A program made the translations under genes and the position numbers. From positions 1-61,037 of the forward strand of contig ONIQ01000006.1 of the NCBI GenBank assembly GCA_900317925.1: a stretch of 61,037 nt of DNA, in the 5' to 3' direction. The stretch comes from an uncultured Bacteroidales bacterium. Lineage in GTDB: Bacteria > Bacteroidota > Bacteroidia > Bacteroidales > UBA932. The notes below the pieces were generated by a model, which did no database searches, had not been told where the DNA came from, and worked only from the letters and a program-made list of their open reading frames with translations. This document shows, in pieces, positions 7,329 to 14,448 of the stretch (positions within the stretch are counted from its first letter, which is position 1; every line of letters starts with the position of its first letter).

Positions 7329-7336
7329 CAAAAATA
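7329..7336 (-). promoter_or_regulatory. -7 promoter element for the IS110 leader
   Basis: The minus strand reads TATTTTTG (TAnnTTTG). Initiation a few bases downstream would give a leader of about 208 bases before the transposase ATG. Confidence 0.45.
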
Positions 7337-7369
7337 CGAAAATAGGATGGCCCCGGTCCTTCTCCCTCC

Positions 7370-7409
7370 GACAGGATGGTGGCGGATGGCCATCCGCCAC
7401 CATCCTGTC
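7370..7409. repeat. Perfect 40-bp palindrome
   Basis: Left arm 7370-7389 (GACAGGATGG...GGCGGATGG) is followed directly by its exact reverse complement at 7390-7409, with no spacer and no mismatch. It lies upstream of the IS110 promoter, at or just inside the bracketed left end of the element. No T-run follows on either strand. It may block transcription entering the element, or be the hairpin target that the element recognised. Confidence 0.85.
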
Positions 7410-7430
7410 AAGAGTCGAAAAAACTTCCTG

Positions 7431-7502
7431 GTGCAAAAGTAAGAGTTAGCGTATCTTTCGTTCCGAAATAAAAAACTGATATGGACAATGATATGGACAA
7501 TT
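7431..7502 (-). repeat. Promoter/operator block, copy A
   Basis: Matches copy B at 9561-9623 with a few substitutions. Read on the minus strand it has tandem TTGTCCAT boxes, then TATTTCGGAACG-AAGATAC, then a TAnnTTTG box (TACTTTTG, 7434-7441). On the plus strand the boxes are two TATGGACAA direct repeats with a 12-base period (7480-7488 and 7492-7500). It points at the IS110 element, so the gene it once served may have been displaced by the insertion. Confidence 0.65.
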
Positions 7503-7564
7503 GCGCATTATTCCGGCAATCAGTTTTTTGTTTCTCTTTTCACGAAAAGTGGTAACTTTACCAC

Positions 7565-7949
7565 ATGTTCATCAGACCGGCACATAAAGAGGACCTGAAG
7601 GCTATCTTGGACGTACTGGACGCGGCCAAGGGGATCATGCGCGCATCCGGCAATACCCGGCAGTGGGAGAACGGGTATCCGTCCGAAGAAGTGATTCTGC
7701 ACGACATTAGGAAAGGATACGGATATCTACCATGTGGTACACCGGGTAGCCAGTTATCCCCATGTGCACGGCGTGTTCCGCGCCATCATGGACTGGTGCT
7801 TCTCTCAGGATCCGAATATCCGGATCGATACGCATCGGGACAACCGCATCATGCAGCATTGTATTCTCCGATACGGATTCACCTACTGCGGGATTATCTA
7901 TCTGCAGTCCGGCGACGAACGGCTTGCCTATCAGCGGAAGAGAGAGTAG
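7565..7949 (+). pseudogene. GNAT acetyltransferase with internal deletion and frameshift
   Basis: Frame one gives MFIRPAHKEDLKAILDVLDAAKGI...VILHDIRKGYGY. From about 7727 a second frame continues YHVVHRVASYPHVHG...MDWCFSQDPNIRIDTHRDNRIMQHCI...YQRKRE. Together these are the two ends of one Bacteroidales GNAT N-acetyltransferase, but roughly 35-40 central residues, part of the core sheet, are missing at the joint and the frame changes. The first frame runs on to a stop near 7954 without family similarity. The gene is therefore non-functional as read. Its 3' end overlaps the end of the double-GNAT gene on the other strand. Confidence 0.7.
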
Positions 7950-9108
7950 CTTGAAGTTCCAGGCGAAGCACTCTTATGGGCCGATCCGCACCTTGATACT
8001 GGGTTTCGTCGATTACGGTTTCTCCGGTGGGGACGAAACCGCATTTCTCCAAGACGCGTCCGCTCGCAGGGTTGTCGATGAAGTGTCCGGAAATAAGGGA
8101 CTTGATATCAGTCATAGCCCGGATATGCTGGATCATCAGATCGAGCGCTTCTGTGCAAATACCTTTGTTCCAATAGGGTTTAGCGATCCAATAGCCGATA
8201 AGCGGCTCGCCGTCACGGGCCGGAAGGTTGCACTCACATGAGGGGCCATAGCCCATAGCGCCGATAGCCTCTCCTGTCTCCTTCAACTCGATTGCCCAGG
8301 AATTTGTGGCATCGTGAAAGACTGTCCGGATTACCTCAAGGCTTTCTTCTATGGACCGATGAGGCGGCCAGCCGGCCCGGGGGCCGACATCGGGATCCGC
8401 TGCCCACTTGTATAACGCGGGAGCGTCGCTATCCCTCCAGGGCCGGAGGATGATGCGGTCTGTTTCCATCACACCGTCATAAAAGAGTTGCCCCGGAAGG
8501 CGCTTCTTCTCCTTGACCGGGAAGGTAGCCTCATACCGCATAAACGCCTCAGGGTTTTCATCGGCAACGAAATAACCCTTTGGCGGACAATACGTTGCCT
8601 CTTCTATTCCATTTGCCTTGAGCCAGCCGGGAATCAGTTCCTGAGCCAGGAAGAAAGGAACCGGATCATCCTTGGGAAAGTCGTGATAATGGATACCAAA
8701 GCTGCTAGCAAGCGAGAAACCGGCGTGCTTGTAAAAATCGATATTTCCTTCCATACAGAGGAATCCCACACCCATTTCCCGGGCCTTCCCCAACGCATAA
8801 AGCAAGAGTTTGAGTCCGTAACCTTTGCGCTTATATTCGGGATGGATGCCGATGGGGCCAAACGTCCAGGAGGGCTTGCGCGTACCGTCAGGCAGCACCA
8901 GTTCCGCCTTGGAGAACATAACGTGGCCAATCAATCGGTCCTTCTCCTCCATGACAAAGTCAAGCTCCGGAATGAAGTCCGGGTTGTCCCTGTAGCAATG
9001 CAACACAAAGTGTTCTGTGCATCCGGGACGATAAACATTCCAGAAAGCCTCGCGAGTGAGGATCTCAACCGCACGGCATTCTTCCGGTCTTTCAAGTCTG
9101 ATTTTCAT
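7894..9108 (-). CDS. Fusion of two GNAT N-acetyltransferase domains
   Basis: A 404-residue protein when started at MKIRLERPEECRAVE; an in-frame earlier Met at 9159 lies inside the upstream gene. Residues ~1-220 are a YhbS-like GNAT with the acetyl-CoA loop GIHPEYKRKGYGLKLL, ending KKRLPGQLF, where single-domain relatives stop. Residues ~225-385 start METDRIILRPWRDSDAPALYKW and are a RimJ/RimL-type GNAT with YWNKGICTEAL and NPASGRVLEKCGF. The two are usually separate genes, so this looks like a natural stop-loss fusion. The last ~18 residues run antisense into the broken GNAT gene and look unrelated to the family. Substrates are unknown. Confidence 0.8.
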   Translation of the reverse strand: MKIRLERPEECRAVEILTREAFWNVYRPGCTEHFVLHCYRDNPDFIPELDFVMEEKDRLIGHVMFSKAELVLPDGTRKPSWTFGPIGIHPEYKRKGYGLKLLLYALGKAREMGVGFLCMEGNIDFYKHAGFSLASSFGIHYHDFPKDDPVPFFLAQELIPGWLKANGIEEATYCPPKGYFVADENPEAFMRYEATFPVKEKKRLPGQLFYDGVMETDRIILRPWRDSDAPALYKWAADPDVGPRAGWPPHRSIEESLEVIRTVFHDATNSWAIELKETGEAIGAMGYGPSCECNLPARDGEPLIGYWIAKPYWNKGICTEALDLMIQHIRAMTDIKSLISGHFIDNPASGRVLEKCGFVPTGETVIDETQYQGADRPIRVLRLELQATLSSADRQAVRRRTADR

Positions 9109-9116
9109 TATGTTGT

Positions 9117-9250
9117 TCAATAAGTAAGCATCTCCGGCAATTTCTTCAGGTCGTAGCATCGGCTCCAGCTATTAAGAACTCCGTGATACCGTTATCAGCG
9201 ATGAGTTCCTTCACGCCGGCCAGAGCGGGATTCTCCGGCATGGAATCCGT
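9117..9250 (-). pseudogene. Isochorismatase-like hydrolase remnants
   Basis: The end of the zinc-ribbon frame (NPALAGVKELIADNGITEFLIAGADATT) is the strand-helix segment found before the catalytic Cys in isochorismatase-like hydrolases. Just past its stop another frame reads DLKKLPEMLTY followed by TGA at 9117-9119, which is the end region of the same family. The part between, which should hold the catalytic Cys (ACVKSTC-like), is gone. So this is isochorismatase debris carrying at least one internal deletion. Confidence 0.55.
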
Positions 9251-9529
9251 AAGTGTCAACTCCTTGCGCCAACGTTTCAGATGCGGGAAATACATCTTCA
9301 TCTGGCCGATGTATTCTTCCTTCGTGATGGGCGTCGGCAGCCCTTTGTTCACCTCGTCCACGAACTGGGCGCAGTGTTCAATCATCTCATCCATTGTGCA
9401 CTCCTGCAAGAACTTCCCGTCCTTATAACAGTACATGCAGTAATCCTCATTCTTACTCCCGTCGGCATTGGTGCCGAGAACCTCCTCTGTGAGCGGCATT
9501 CCGCAGCTCTGGCAAAATTTCATTTCCAT
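9146..9529 (-). CDS. Zinc-ribbon domain protein with isochorismatase-derived tail
   Basis: A 127-residue frame when started at MEMKFCQSCGMPL; MKFCQ at 9523 is equally possible. The N-terminal ~85 residues are the putative zinc-ribbon family, with Cys pairs CQSC and CMYC that should hold one Zn, and the usual MIEHCAQFVDEVN and EEYIGQMKMYFPHLKRW segments. Single-domain relatives end about here. The last ~40 residues instead match the middle of an isochorismatase-like hydrolase, so the original stop has probably been lost by deletion. It is divergent from the regulator at 9701 and has the promoter/operator block copy B upstream. Role unknown. Confidence 0.7.
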   Translation of the reverse strand: MEMKFCQSCGMPLTEEVLGTNADGSKNEDYCMYCYKDGKFLQECTMDEMIEHCAQFVDEVNKGLPTPITKEEYIGQMKMYFPHLKRWRKELTLTDSMPENPALAGVKELIADNGITEFLIAGADATT

Positions 9530-9560
9530 ATGTTCACTGTTTGTCCATATATTTACTGCT

Positions 9561-9623
9561 GCAAATATAGTGTATCTTACGTTCCGAAATACAATACAAT
9601 ATGGACAATGATGTGGACAATTA
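9561..9623 (-). repeat. Promoter/operator block, copy B
   Basis: Second copy of the block at 7431-7502. It contains GTATCTTACGTTCCGAAATA and two direct repeats TATGGACAA (9601-9609) and TGTGGACAA (9613-9621), again 12 bases apart. It lies in the divergent gap between the zinc-ribbon gene and the regulator at 9701. A third related box, TATGGACAAA, lies on the minus strand at about 9540-9549. Confidence 0.65.
9563..9570 (-). promoter_or_regulatory. -7 promoter element for the zinc-ribbon gene
   Basis: The minus strand reads TATATTTG (TAnnTTTG), giving a leader of about 30 bases to the ATG at 9529. Confidence 0.5.
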
Positions 9624-9700
9624 GGGATTTTTTCCAAATATGATTGGTCATTCCCGCCCCTTTGCTTATTTTTGTGCAGAACTGATACGGAACATCGATT

Positions 9701-10624
9701 ATGGCAAGACCGGTTACTGTCACAAAAGAAAGAATCCTTTCCGCATCCCTTGATTTGGTGCGATCCGGAGGCCTCTCGGCCCTTACTGCACGAAGCATAT
9801 GTGCCCGCCTTGATTGCGGCGCCAACGCCATCTTTTCGTCATTCGGCTCCATTCAAGGAGTCCGGGACGCCGTCCGGGAGGAAGCCCGGAAACTGTACCG
9901 GAAGCGGGTAGGTGACGGTTTCGCGCTCAATCCTCCATTCAAAGGCTTTGGCATAGCCTTTATCTGGTTCGCCATGGACGAGCCGCATCTATTCTCCATG
10001 ATTATGGAATCGCCCTCGCAATCCGCTTCCTACAAGGATTACATTGATTCCTACGTGGGTTTCAAGCCGGAGAGCCTTTCTGCTATAGCGGACACCTTCG
10101 GCCTGCATGGCGAAGATGCAGAAACGCTCTATTATCAACTCATTTTGGTGGCTCTGGGCCTTGCATCAACCTGTACCGACGGAAGAAGTCCGCTCACCAT
10201 CCCGCAAGTCAGCGAAATCCTCGGCAAAAATGTCAGGGCATTTCTGATGGTTATCCGCGCCGGAAACGACGAGCGGGAAAGGTTCGTTCCGAACATCGGC
10301 GAAGGCCCAGGCGGTGATGTCGATTCCTATGTATTGATGCAAGCGCTTGTCGGGCAGAATCACCTGCTGCAGCGGCTCCGTACCAAGCCCCGCTATATCC
10401 AGGATGAAGAGTGGGCAGAATTGGAACGGATGCTCCGGAACTCATGCGAACTTACGCCCGAATCCCTCCGGGAAACCCATCCCGATCTGACAAAGGGTGA
10501 TATCCGCACCTATATCCTCTCGCACCTGCAATTCTCCGTATCTGAGCAAGCCATCCTGCTGGGGATCTCCCCTGCCTCTGTTACCAAAGCACGCCAGCGG
10601 CTTAAAATAAAACTGTTATCTTGA
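9701..10624 (+). CDS. TetR-like regulator with an additional C-terminal HTH
   Basis: A 307-residue protein. Residues 1-60 are a TetR-type DNA-binding domain (MARPVTVTKERILSASLDLV...ALTARSICARLDCGANAIFSSFGS). A helical ligand-type domain follows to about residue 190. The C-terminal ~55 residues (LTPESLRETHPDLTKGDIRTYILSHLQFSVSEQAILLGISPASVTKARQRLKIKL) look like the second HTH found at the end of many Bacteroidota regulators. Having both in one chain is unusual. It is divergent from the zinc-ribbon gene across the operator block, so that block is a plausible binding site. The ligand is unknown. Confidence 0.7.
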   Translation: MARPVTVTKERILSASLDLVRSGGLSALTARSICARLDCGANAIFSSFGSIQGVRDAVREEARKLYRKRVGDGFALNPPFKGFGIAFIWFAMDEPHLFSMIMESPSQSASYKDYIDSYVGFKPESLSAIADTFGLHGEDAETLYYQLILVALGLASTCTDGRSPLTIPQVSEILGKNVRAFLMVIRAGNDERERFVPNIGEGPGGDVDSYVLMQALVGQNHLLQRLRTKPRYIQDEEWAELERMLRNSCELTPESLRETHPDLTKGDIRTYILSHLQFSVSEQAILLGISPASVTKARQRLKIKLLS

Positions 10625-10710
10625 TTCGGTTTCGAGAGGATTCTCCACTGCTATTTCCTGACGGAGTGTCTAGCCTTAATGGCTTCTAAAGCAGTCATAG
10701 TAACGTTATA

Positions 10711-11151
10711 TCAGCCCTTCAATTTGGCGATAATGTCGTCCAGCATCCGGAACAGGCCCGGAAGGTTCTCAGGAGAGACACTATCACAAATTACGGCACT
10801 ACCAACAGCCTTGGGCACATTTGTAAGTGACTTCTGCAGGGCCCTCCCCTTCTGTGTTAAGGATACGATCATCTGGCGGGCGTCCGTCTTGCCTTTGGCC
10901 CGGGTGATGATACCCTCCTTCTCCATCCGCTGGAGCAAGGGCGTGACCGTATTGGTCTCCAGGCAGAGGCGCTTGGCGATGTCGTTCACCGGCTGTCCGT
11001 CCTTCTCCCACAGGACCAGAAGCACCAAATACTGGGGATAGGTCAGACCTTGTTCCGACAGGAGCGGGTGGTATGCCTGCGTGAGAAGGCGGGATGCAGT
11101 GTACAGCCTGAAACAGAGCTGATTATCAAGCAAAAAAGCTTCTTTTGCCAT
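10711..11151 (-). CDS. MarR/OhrR-family redox-sensing regulator
   Basis: A 146-residue winged-helix repressor. The opening FLLDNQLCFRLYTASRLLTQAY has the conserved reactive Cys (C13) followed by LY.ASR, as in OhrR, where its oxidation by organic peroxides releases DNA. Next comes GLTYPQYLVLLVLWEKDGQPVNDIAKRL and the recognition helix region ETNTVTPLLQRMEKEGII with the KGKTDARQMIVSLT wing. A palindromic site lies in its own promoter region, which fits autorepression. No ohr peroxidase gene is adjacent; the divergent gene is a Dcu transporter. Confidence 0.88.
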   Translation of the reverse strand: MAKEAFLLDNQLCFRLYTASRLLTQAYHPLLSEQGLTYPQYLVLLVLWEKDGQPVNDIAKRLCLETNTVTPLLQRMEKEGIITRAKGKTDARQMIVSLTQKGRALQKSLTNVPKAVGSAVICDSVSPENLPGLFRMLDDIIAKLKG

Positions 11152-11221
11152 TACGATTGTATTTTATAACTGCTTTACCAGCCGGTTCTGAAGACCAATC
11201 TTTTCAATATCGTTCACGATG

Positions 11222-11229
11222 CAAATATA
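11222..11229 (-). promoter_or_regulatory. -7 promoter element for the OhrR-type gene
   Basis: The minus strand reads TATATTTG (TAnnTTTG), 71 bases before the ATG at 11151. Confidence 0.5.
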
Positions 11230-11242
11230 AGCATTTATTTTT

Positions 11243-11258
11243 ATATCGCAAGCGATAT
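11243..11258. promoter_or_regulatory. Palindromic operator, probable OhrR-type site
   Basis: ATATCGC-AA-GCGATAT is a perfect inverted repeat with a 2-base spacer. It lies 13 bases upstream of the minus-strand -7 box, so a bound dimer would cover the -33 region of the regulator's own promoter. Confidence 0.6.
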
Positions 11259-11310
11259 TAATTATTTTTTTTCGTTTCGTCTTGCTCGCGTGTTATTTCA
11301 CAAAAAAACG

Positions 11311-11318
11311 TATCTTTG
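11311..11318 (+). promoter_or_regulatory. -7 promoter element for the Dcu transporter
   Basis: TATCTTTG matches TAnnTTTG and lies 36 bases before the ATG at 11355. Confidence 0.5.
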
Positions 11319-11354
11319 CGATTAACATGATTTTATACACTTATAACTAATATT

Positions 11355-12671
11355 ATGGAAGCCGCATTCCTCTTTCTTGAACTGGCCGTTGTCCTGGCGA
11401 TGATTTTTATCGGAGCGCGTGTGGGCTCCATCGGCCTGGGCATGTATGGGATGGTGGGTGTTTTCCTGCTGGTATTCGTCTTCGGGATGGAGCCGGGGAA
11501 CATTCCCATCGACGTAATGCTCATTATTGTTGCTGTCATTACGGCTTCCTCGGCCCTCCAGGCCGCCGGAGGGCTGGACTATATGGTAGAGGCTGCGGCC
11601 CGCTTCCTGCGCAAGCACCCCAGCCACATCACCTTTTATGCGCCCCTTACAACCTGGCTTTTCTGCATCCTGGCCGGCACGGCGCACACCTCTTATGCCC
11701 TCCTGCCCATCATTTCCGAGATTTCCCTGAAGGCCAAAATCCGTCCGGAGCGTCCGCTGAGCGTTGCCGCCATCGCCGCTTCGCTGGGCATCACCGGTTC
11801 TCCGGTATCGGCCGCAACTGCCGCCATCCTCTCCCAGAGCCTTCTGGGGGCACACGGTGTGGGCATGTCCCAAATCCTGATCGTGACCATCCCCTCTTCC
11901 CTGGTGGCCATCCTGGTAGCCGCTTTGGTACAGAATTTCATCGGGAAACCTCTGGAGCAGGACCCGGAGTACCAGCGTCGTCTCCAAGCCGGTCATCTGG
12001 AGGAGGAAGACGAGACCGAAAAGAAAAACGTCAACCCACGCGCCAAATGGGCTGTGCTGGTGTTCCTGCTGGGCGTTGTCCTGGTGGTGCTTTTTGGCAG
12101 TTTCCCTTCCCTTCGCCCGGCTTTCAACGGTTCACCCATCAGCATGAACTCCGCCATTGAGATCATCATGATGTCCATCGCAGCGCTCATCCTCCTGGTG
12201 GGCAAAGCCGATGTAAAGAAGGCAGTAAAGGGCAATGTGTTCAGCGCCGGCATGGTAGCCATGGTTTCCATCTTCGGTATCGCCTGGATGGGCAGTACCT
12301 TCTTCGAGGGCAACAAAGACCTTATCATCGGCGCTGTCGGCGGGCTTTTCACCCAGTGGCCGATGCTGTTTGCCATTCCGCTGTTCCTGATGAGCATCAT
12401 GCTTTTCTCGCAGGCCGCTACGGTGAAGACGCTTTACCCGGTGGGCCTTGCTTTGGGCATTCCTCCGATGATCCTGCTCGCGCTTTTCCCGGCTGTGAAC
12501 GGTTATTTCTTCCTGCCGAACTATCCGACACAGGTGGCCGCCATCGGCTTTGACCGGACCGGTACCACCAAAATCGGCAAATACGTCATCAACCACTCGT
12601 TCCAGCTGGCCGGCTTCATCACGACCGTGGTAAGCATCGGGCTGGGATACCTGATCATACAATTCCTATAA
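11355..12671 (+). CDS. Anaerobic C4-dicarboxylate transporter (DcuA/DcuB family)
   Basis: A 438-residue inner-membrane antiporter that exchanges fumarate, malate or aspartate for succinate during anaerobic fumarate respiration. About 10-12 hydrophobic segments are seen. Family blocks are present: VVLAMIFIGARVGSIGLGMYGMVGV at the start, AGTAHTSYALLPIISEI, ITGSPVSAATAAILS, and LPNYPTQVAAIGFDRTGTT near the end. A charged cytoplasmic loop is at about residues 205-230. It stands alone behind its own promoter and diverges from the OhrR-type gene. DcuA and DcuB cannot be told apart here. Confidence 0.92.
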   Translation: MEAAFLFLELAVVLAMIFIGARVGSIGLGMYGMVGVFLLVFVFGMEPGNIPIDVMLIIVAVITASSALQAAGGLDYMVEAAARFLRKHPSHITFYAPLTTWLFCILAGTAHTSYALLPIISEISLKAKIRPERPLSVAAIAASLGITGSPVSAATAAILSQSLLGAHGVGMSQILIVTIPSSLVAILVAALVQNFIGKPLEQDPEYQRRLQAGHLEEEDETEKKNVNPRAKWAVLVFLLGVVLVVLFGSFPSLRPAFNGSPISMNSAIEIIMMSIAALILLVGKADVKKAVKGNVFSAGMVAMVSIFGIAWMGSTFFEGNKDLIIGAVGGLFTQWPMLFAIPLFLMSIMLFSQAATVKTLYPVGLALGIPPMILLALFPAVNGYFFLPNYPTQVAAIGFDRTGTTKIGKYVINHSFQLAGFITTVVSIGLGYLIIQFL

Positions 12672-12758
12672 GCCCCTTACTCCAGGGCTGCGGCAAATAT
12701 TGCCGTGGCAGACAAACAGGACGCTTATCGGACGCTCATCCATCTTATTCAAGGCGAG

Positions 12759-13049
12759 CTATTTGATCTGCTTCAGGGCTCGGGCCAGCTGGTCCGGGCA
12801 ACTGGTGCCGCGACCTTTGCAGTCAATGCCTTCCAGACGGGCAATGACGTCGTCCTTTTTCATTCCGGGCACGAGGGCGCCCAGGCCCTGCGTATTGCCG
12901 TGGCAGCCGCCGGTGTAGCGGACGCTGCGAAGGGTATCTCCCTCTAATTCAATATCGATCTGCTTGGAACAGACCACACCGTCGGTCTGAAAGGAAACCT
13001 TTCGGATTCCTCCTTCCGTCGTATCAGAAAGTAAGGTTACATCGAACAT
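12759..13049 (-). CDS. TSCPD domain protein (TIGR03905 family)
   Basis: A 96-residue cytoplasmic protein with the family signature GTSCPDQLARAL near the C-terminus and further conserved Cys in VVCSKQI, GGCHGNTQG and GIDCKGRG. The TSCPD domain also occurs at the end of some vitamin B12-dependent ribonucleotide reductases, where it is Cys-rich and probably binds metal. The free-standing small proteins have no assigned function. It starts 12 bases after the fucosidase stop, so the two are probably co-transcribed. Confidence 0.85.
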   Translation of the reverse strand: MFDVTLLSDTTEGGIRKVSFQTDGVVCSKQIDIELEGDTLRSVRYTGGCHGNTQGLGALVPGMKKDDVIARLEGIDCKGRGTSCPDQLARALKQIK

Positions 13050-13061
13050 ACAACAAACTAT

Positions 13062-14423
13062 TTATTTCGGTTCCGACTGCAGGTAAGCCTTCAAAACGAC
13101 GATTGAATTGTCTTTGAATACACCATTCGGAATTCGGATTTCCGTGCATCCGGACTCACTTGACAGTTCCAGGCCTTGCCCCGTCTCAAGGACGAAGCAG
13201 TCCTTTAACGAAACGGAAGGAATTGTGACCGTGGATTTGGGCTTTGCAAGGAAGACGTAGAGGATCTTTTCGTCCCCCGCTGTCTTTTCCGTCAGATACA
13301 CATCCTCATCCGCCACTTTCAGCGAAGAGGGATTTGCGCCGTAAACCGCCTCACCATTGGCGCCCAGCCACGCACCCATTTCCCGGAGCCGCCTCACGGC
13401 AGGAACCGGCAGCGTGCCGTCTGCCTTGGGACCGACATTCAGCAGGTAATTGCCTCCCATCGACGTGTTGCTGACCAGGTAACGGAGCATCCGGGTAGCC
13501 GGCTTCCAGTTGAAGTCCTTGCTATGGTAAGCCCAGGAATTCTGCATGGTAGCCGGGGTCTGCCACGGCTTGCTCAGCATTTCTTTCGGATAGGAGTTGT
13601 CATGCATCTCAAGGAAATCGATATTCTCGCCAGGATTCGAATAACAGATACGACCATTGATGAGGCATTTGTCGCTATACGTCCGGACCAGGCGGATCAG
13701 TTCGTCGCGCCGTTCCGGCGTAATATGGGTGTTCCCGTCCCAGGTATCGAACCAAAGGAGGTCCGGGTCGTATTTCTGAATCAGTTCCTTTACCTGCGGA
13801 AGGGATTTCCGTTGCCAATATTGCTCGAAATCCTCGTCAGCCCGCCAGGGATACCAATAGGGCAAGGCGCCGTCAGGATCTTCCCAATCCTGCCAGTGTG
13901 AATAATAAAAGCCGTATTTCAGCCCATATTTCTTGCAGGCGGCCACCAGCGGGCCAATCAGGTCTTTCTGATAAGGAGTTGCGGCGATATCGAAGTCCGA
14001 CACGTCGGAATCCCATAAGGCGAAACCCTCGTGGTGCTTTGCCGTAATAACCAGGTACTTCATTCCCGCGTTGCAGGCCTCACTTACCCAGCTTTCAGGA
14101 TCATAGTTCACCGGGTTGAACTCCCGGATCAGGCCATTGTAGTACTCGTCGGGAACCTCCAGGCGGGGTTTGATCCACTCGGCATACCAGGAATTGCCTT
14201 CCGCGAAAGTGGTATCGGGCATGGTGTGACCGTTGTAGGTCCCTTCCAGGATGGAATACAGTCCCCAGTGGATGAACATTCCGAACTTTGCGTCCTTGAA
14301 CCACTCGACCTTCTGCGGATCCAGTTTCAAGGAAACCGCCGGAGCCTTCTTGATATTGGAACAACCCATTACCCCTGCGGCCATGAAGGCGCAAATTGCA
14401 AGCATCAACTTTTTCATCACCAT
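13062..14423 (-). CDS. Alpha-L-fucosidase, GH29 lipoprotein
   Basis: A 453-residue retaining exo-fucosidase that removes alpha-linked fucose. The signal ends in lipobox VMGC (C21), so it is membrane-anchored and probably periplasmic. The catalytic barrel shows FGMFIHWGLYSI, the KYLVITAKHHEGFALWDS block, and the nucleophile Asp (D226) in LLWFDTWDG. NYLLNVGPKADG closes the barrel. A beta-sandwich tail follows from about residue 355. A Met at residue 3 is an alternative start. The enzyme could act on fucosylated xyloglucan, rhamnogalacturonan II or mucin. Confidence 0.93.
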   Translation of the reverse strand: MVMKKLMLAICAFMAAGVMGCSNIKKAPAVSLKLDPQKVEWFKDAKFGMFIHWGLYSILEGTYNGHTMPDTTFAEGNSWYAEWIKPRLEVPDEYYNGLIREFNPVNYDPESWVSEACNAGMKYLVITAKHHEGFALWDSDVSDFDIAATPYQKDLIGPLVAACKKYGLKYGFYYSHWQDWEDPDGALPYWYPWRADEDFEQYWQRKSLPQVKELIQKYDPDLLWFDTWDGNTHITPERRDELIRLVRTYSDKCLINGRICYSNPGENIDFLEMHDNSYPKEMLSKPWQTPATMQNSWAYHSKDFNWKPATRMLRYLVSNTSMGGNYLLNVGPKADGTLPVPAVRRLREMGAWLGANGEAVYGANPSSLKVADEDVYLTEKTAGDEKILYVFLAKPKSTVTIPSVSLKDCFVLETGQGLELSSESGCTEIRIPNGVFKDNSIVVLKAYLQSEPK

Positions 14424-14448
14424 TCTGTTATTTTGCTAAGGTCCAGTA

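Larger units (their letters stand above)
5730..7415 (-). mobile_element. IS110-family insertion element (boundaries approximate)
   Basis: The element includes the DEDD transposase gene, a long structured 5' leader with its own -7 box, and a coupled small ORF. IS110 elements lack terminal inverted repeats and target duplications, so the ends cannot be read directly. The upstream (left-end) limit is bracketed because the region from about 7424 onward matches a promoter block repeated at 9561-9623, and that match stops there; the element should therefore begin between about 7410 and 7424. The downstream limit is a guess between the small-ORF stop and the terminator. Confidence 0.5.

Noticed and set aside
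7440-7564. Second insertion-sequence end based on the TATGGACAA repeats
   Set aside because: The boxes are direct repeats with a 12-base period next to promoter elements and recur at 9601 without a transposase, so an operator is the better reading.
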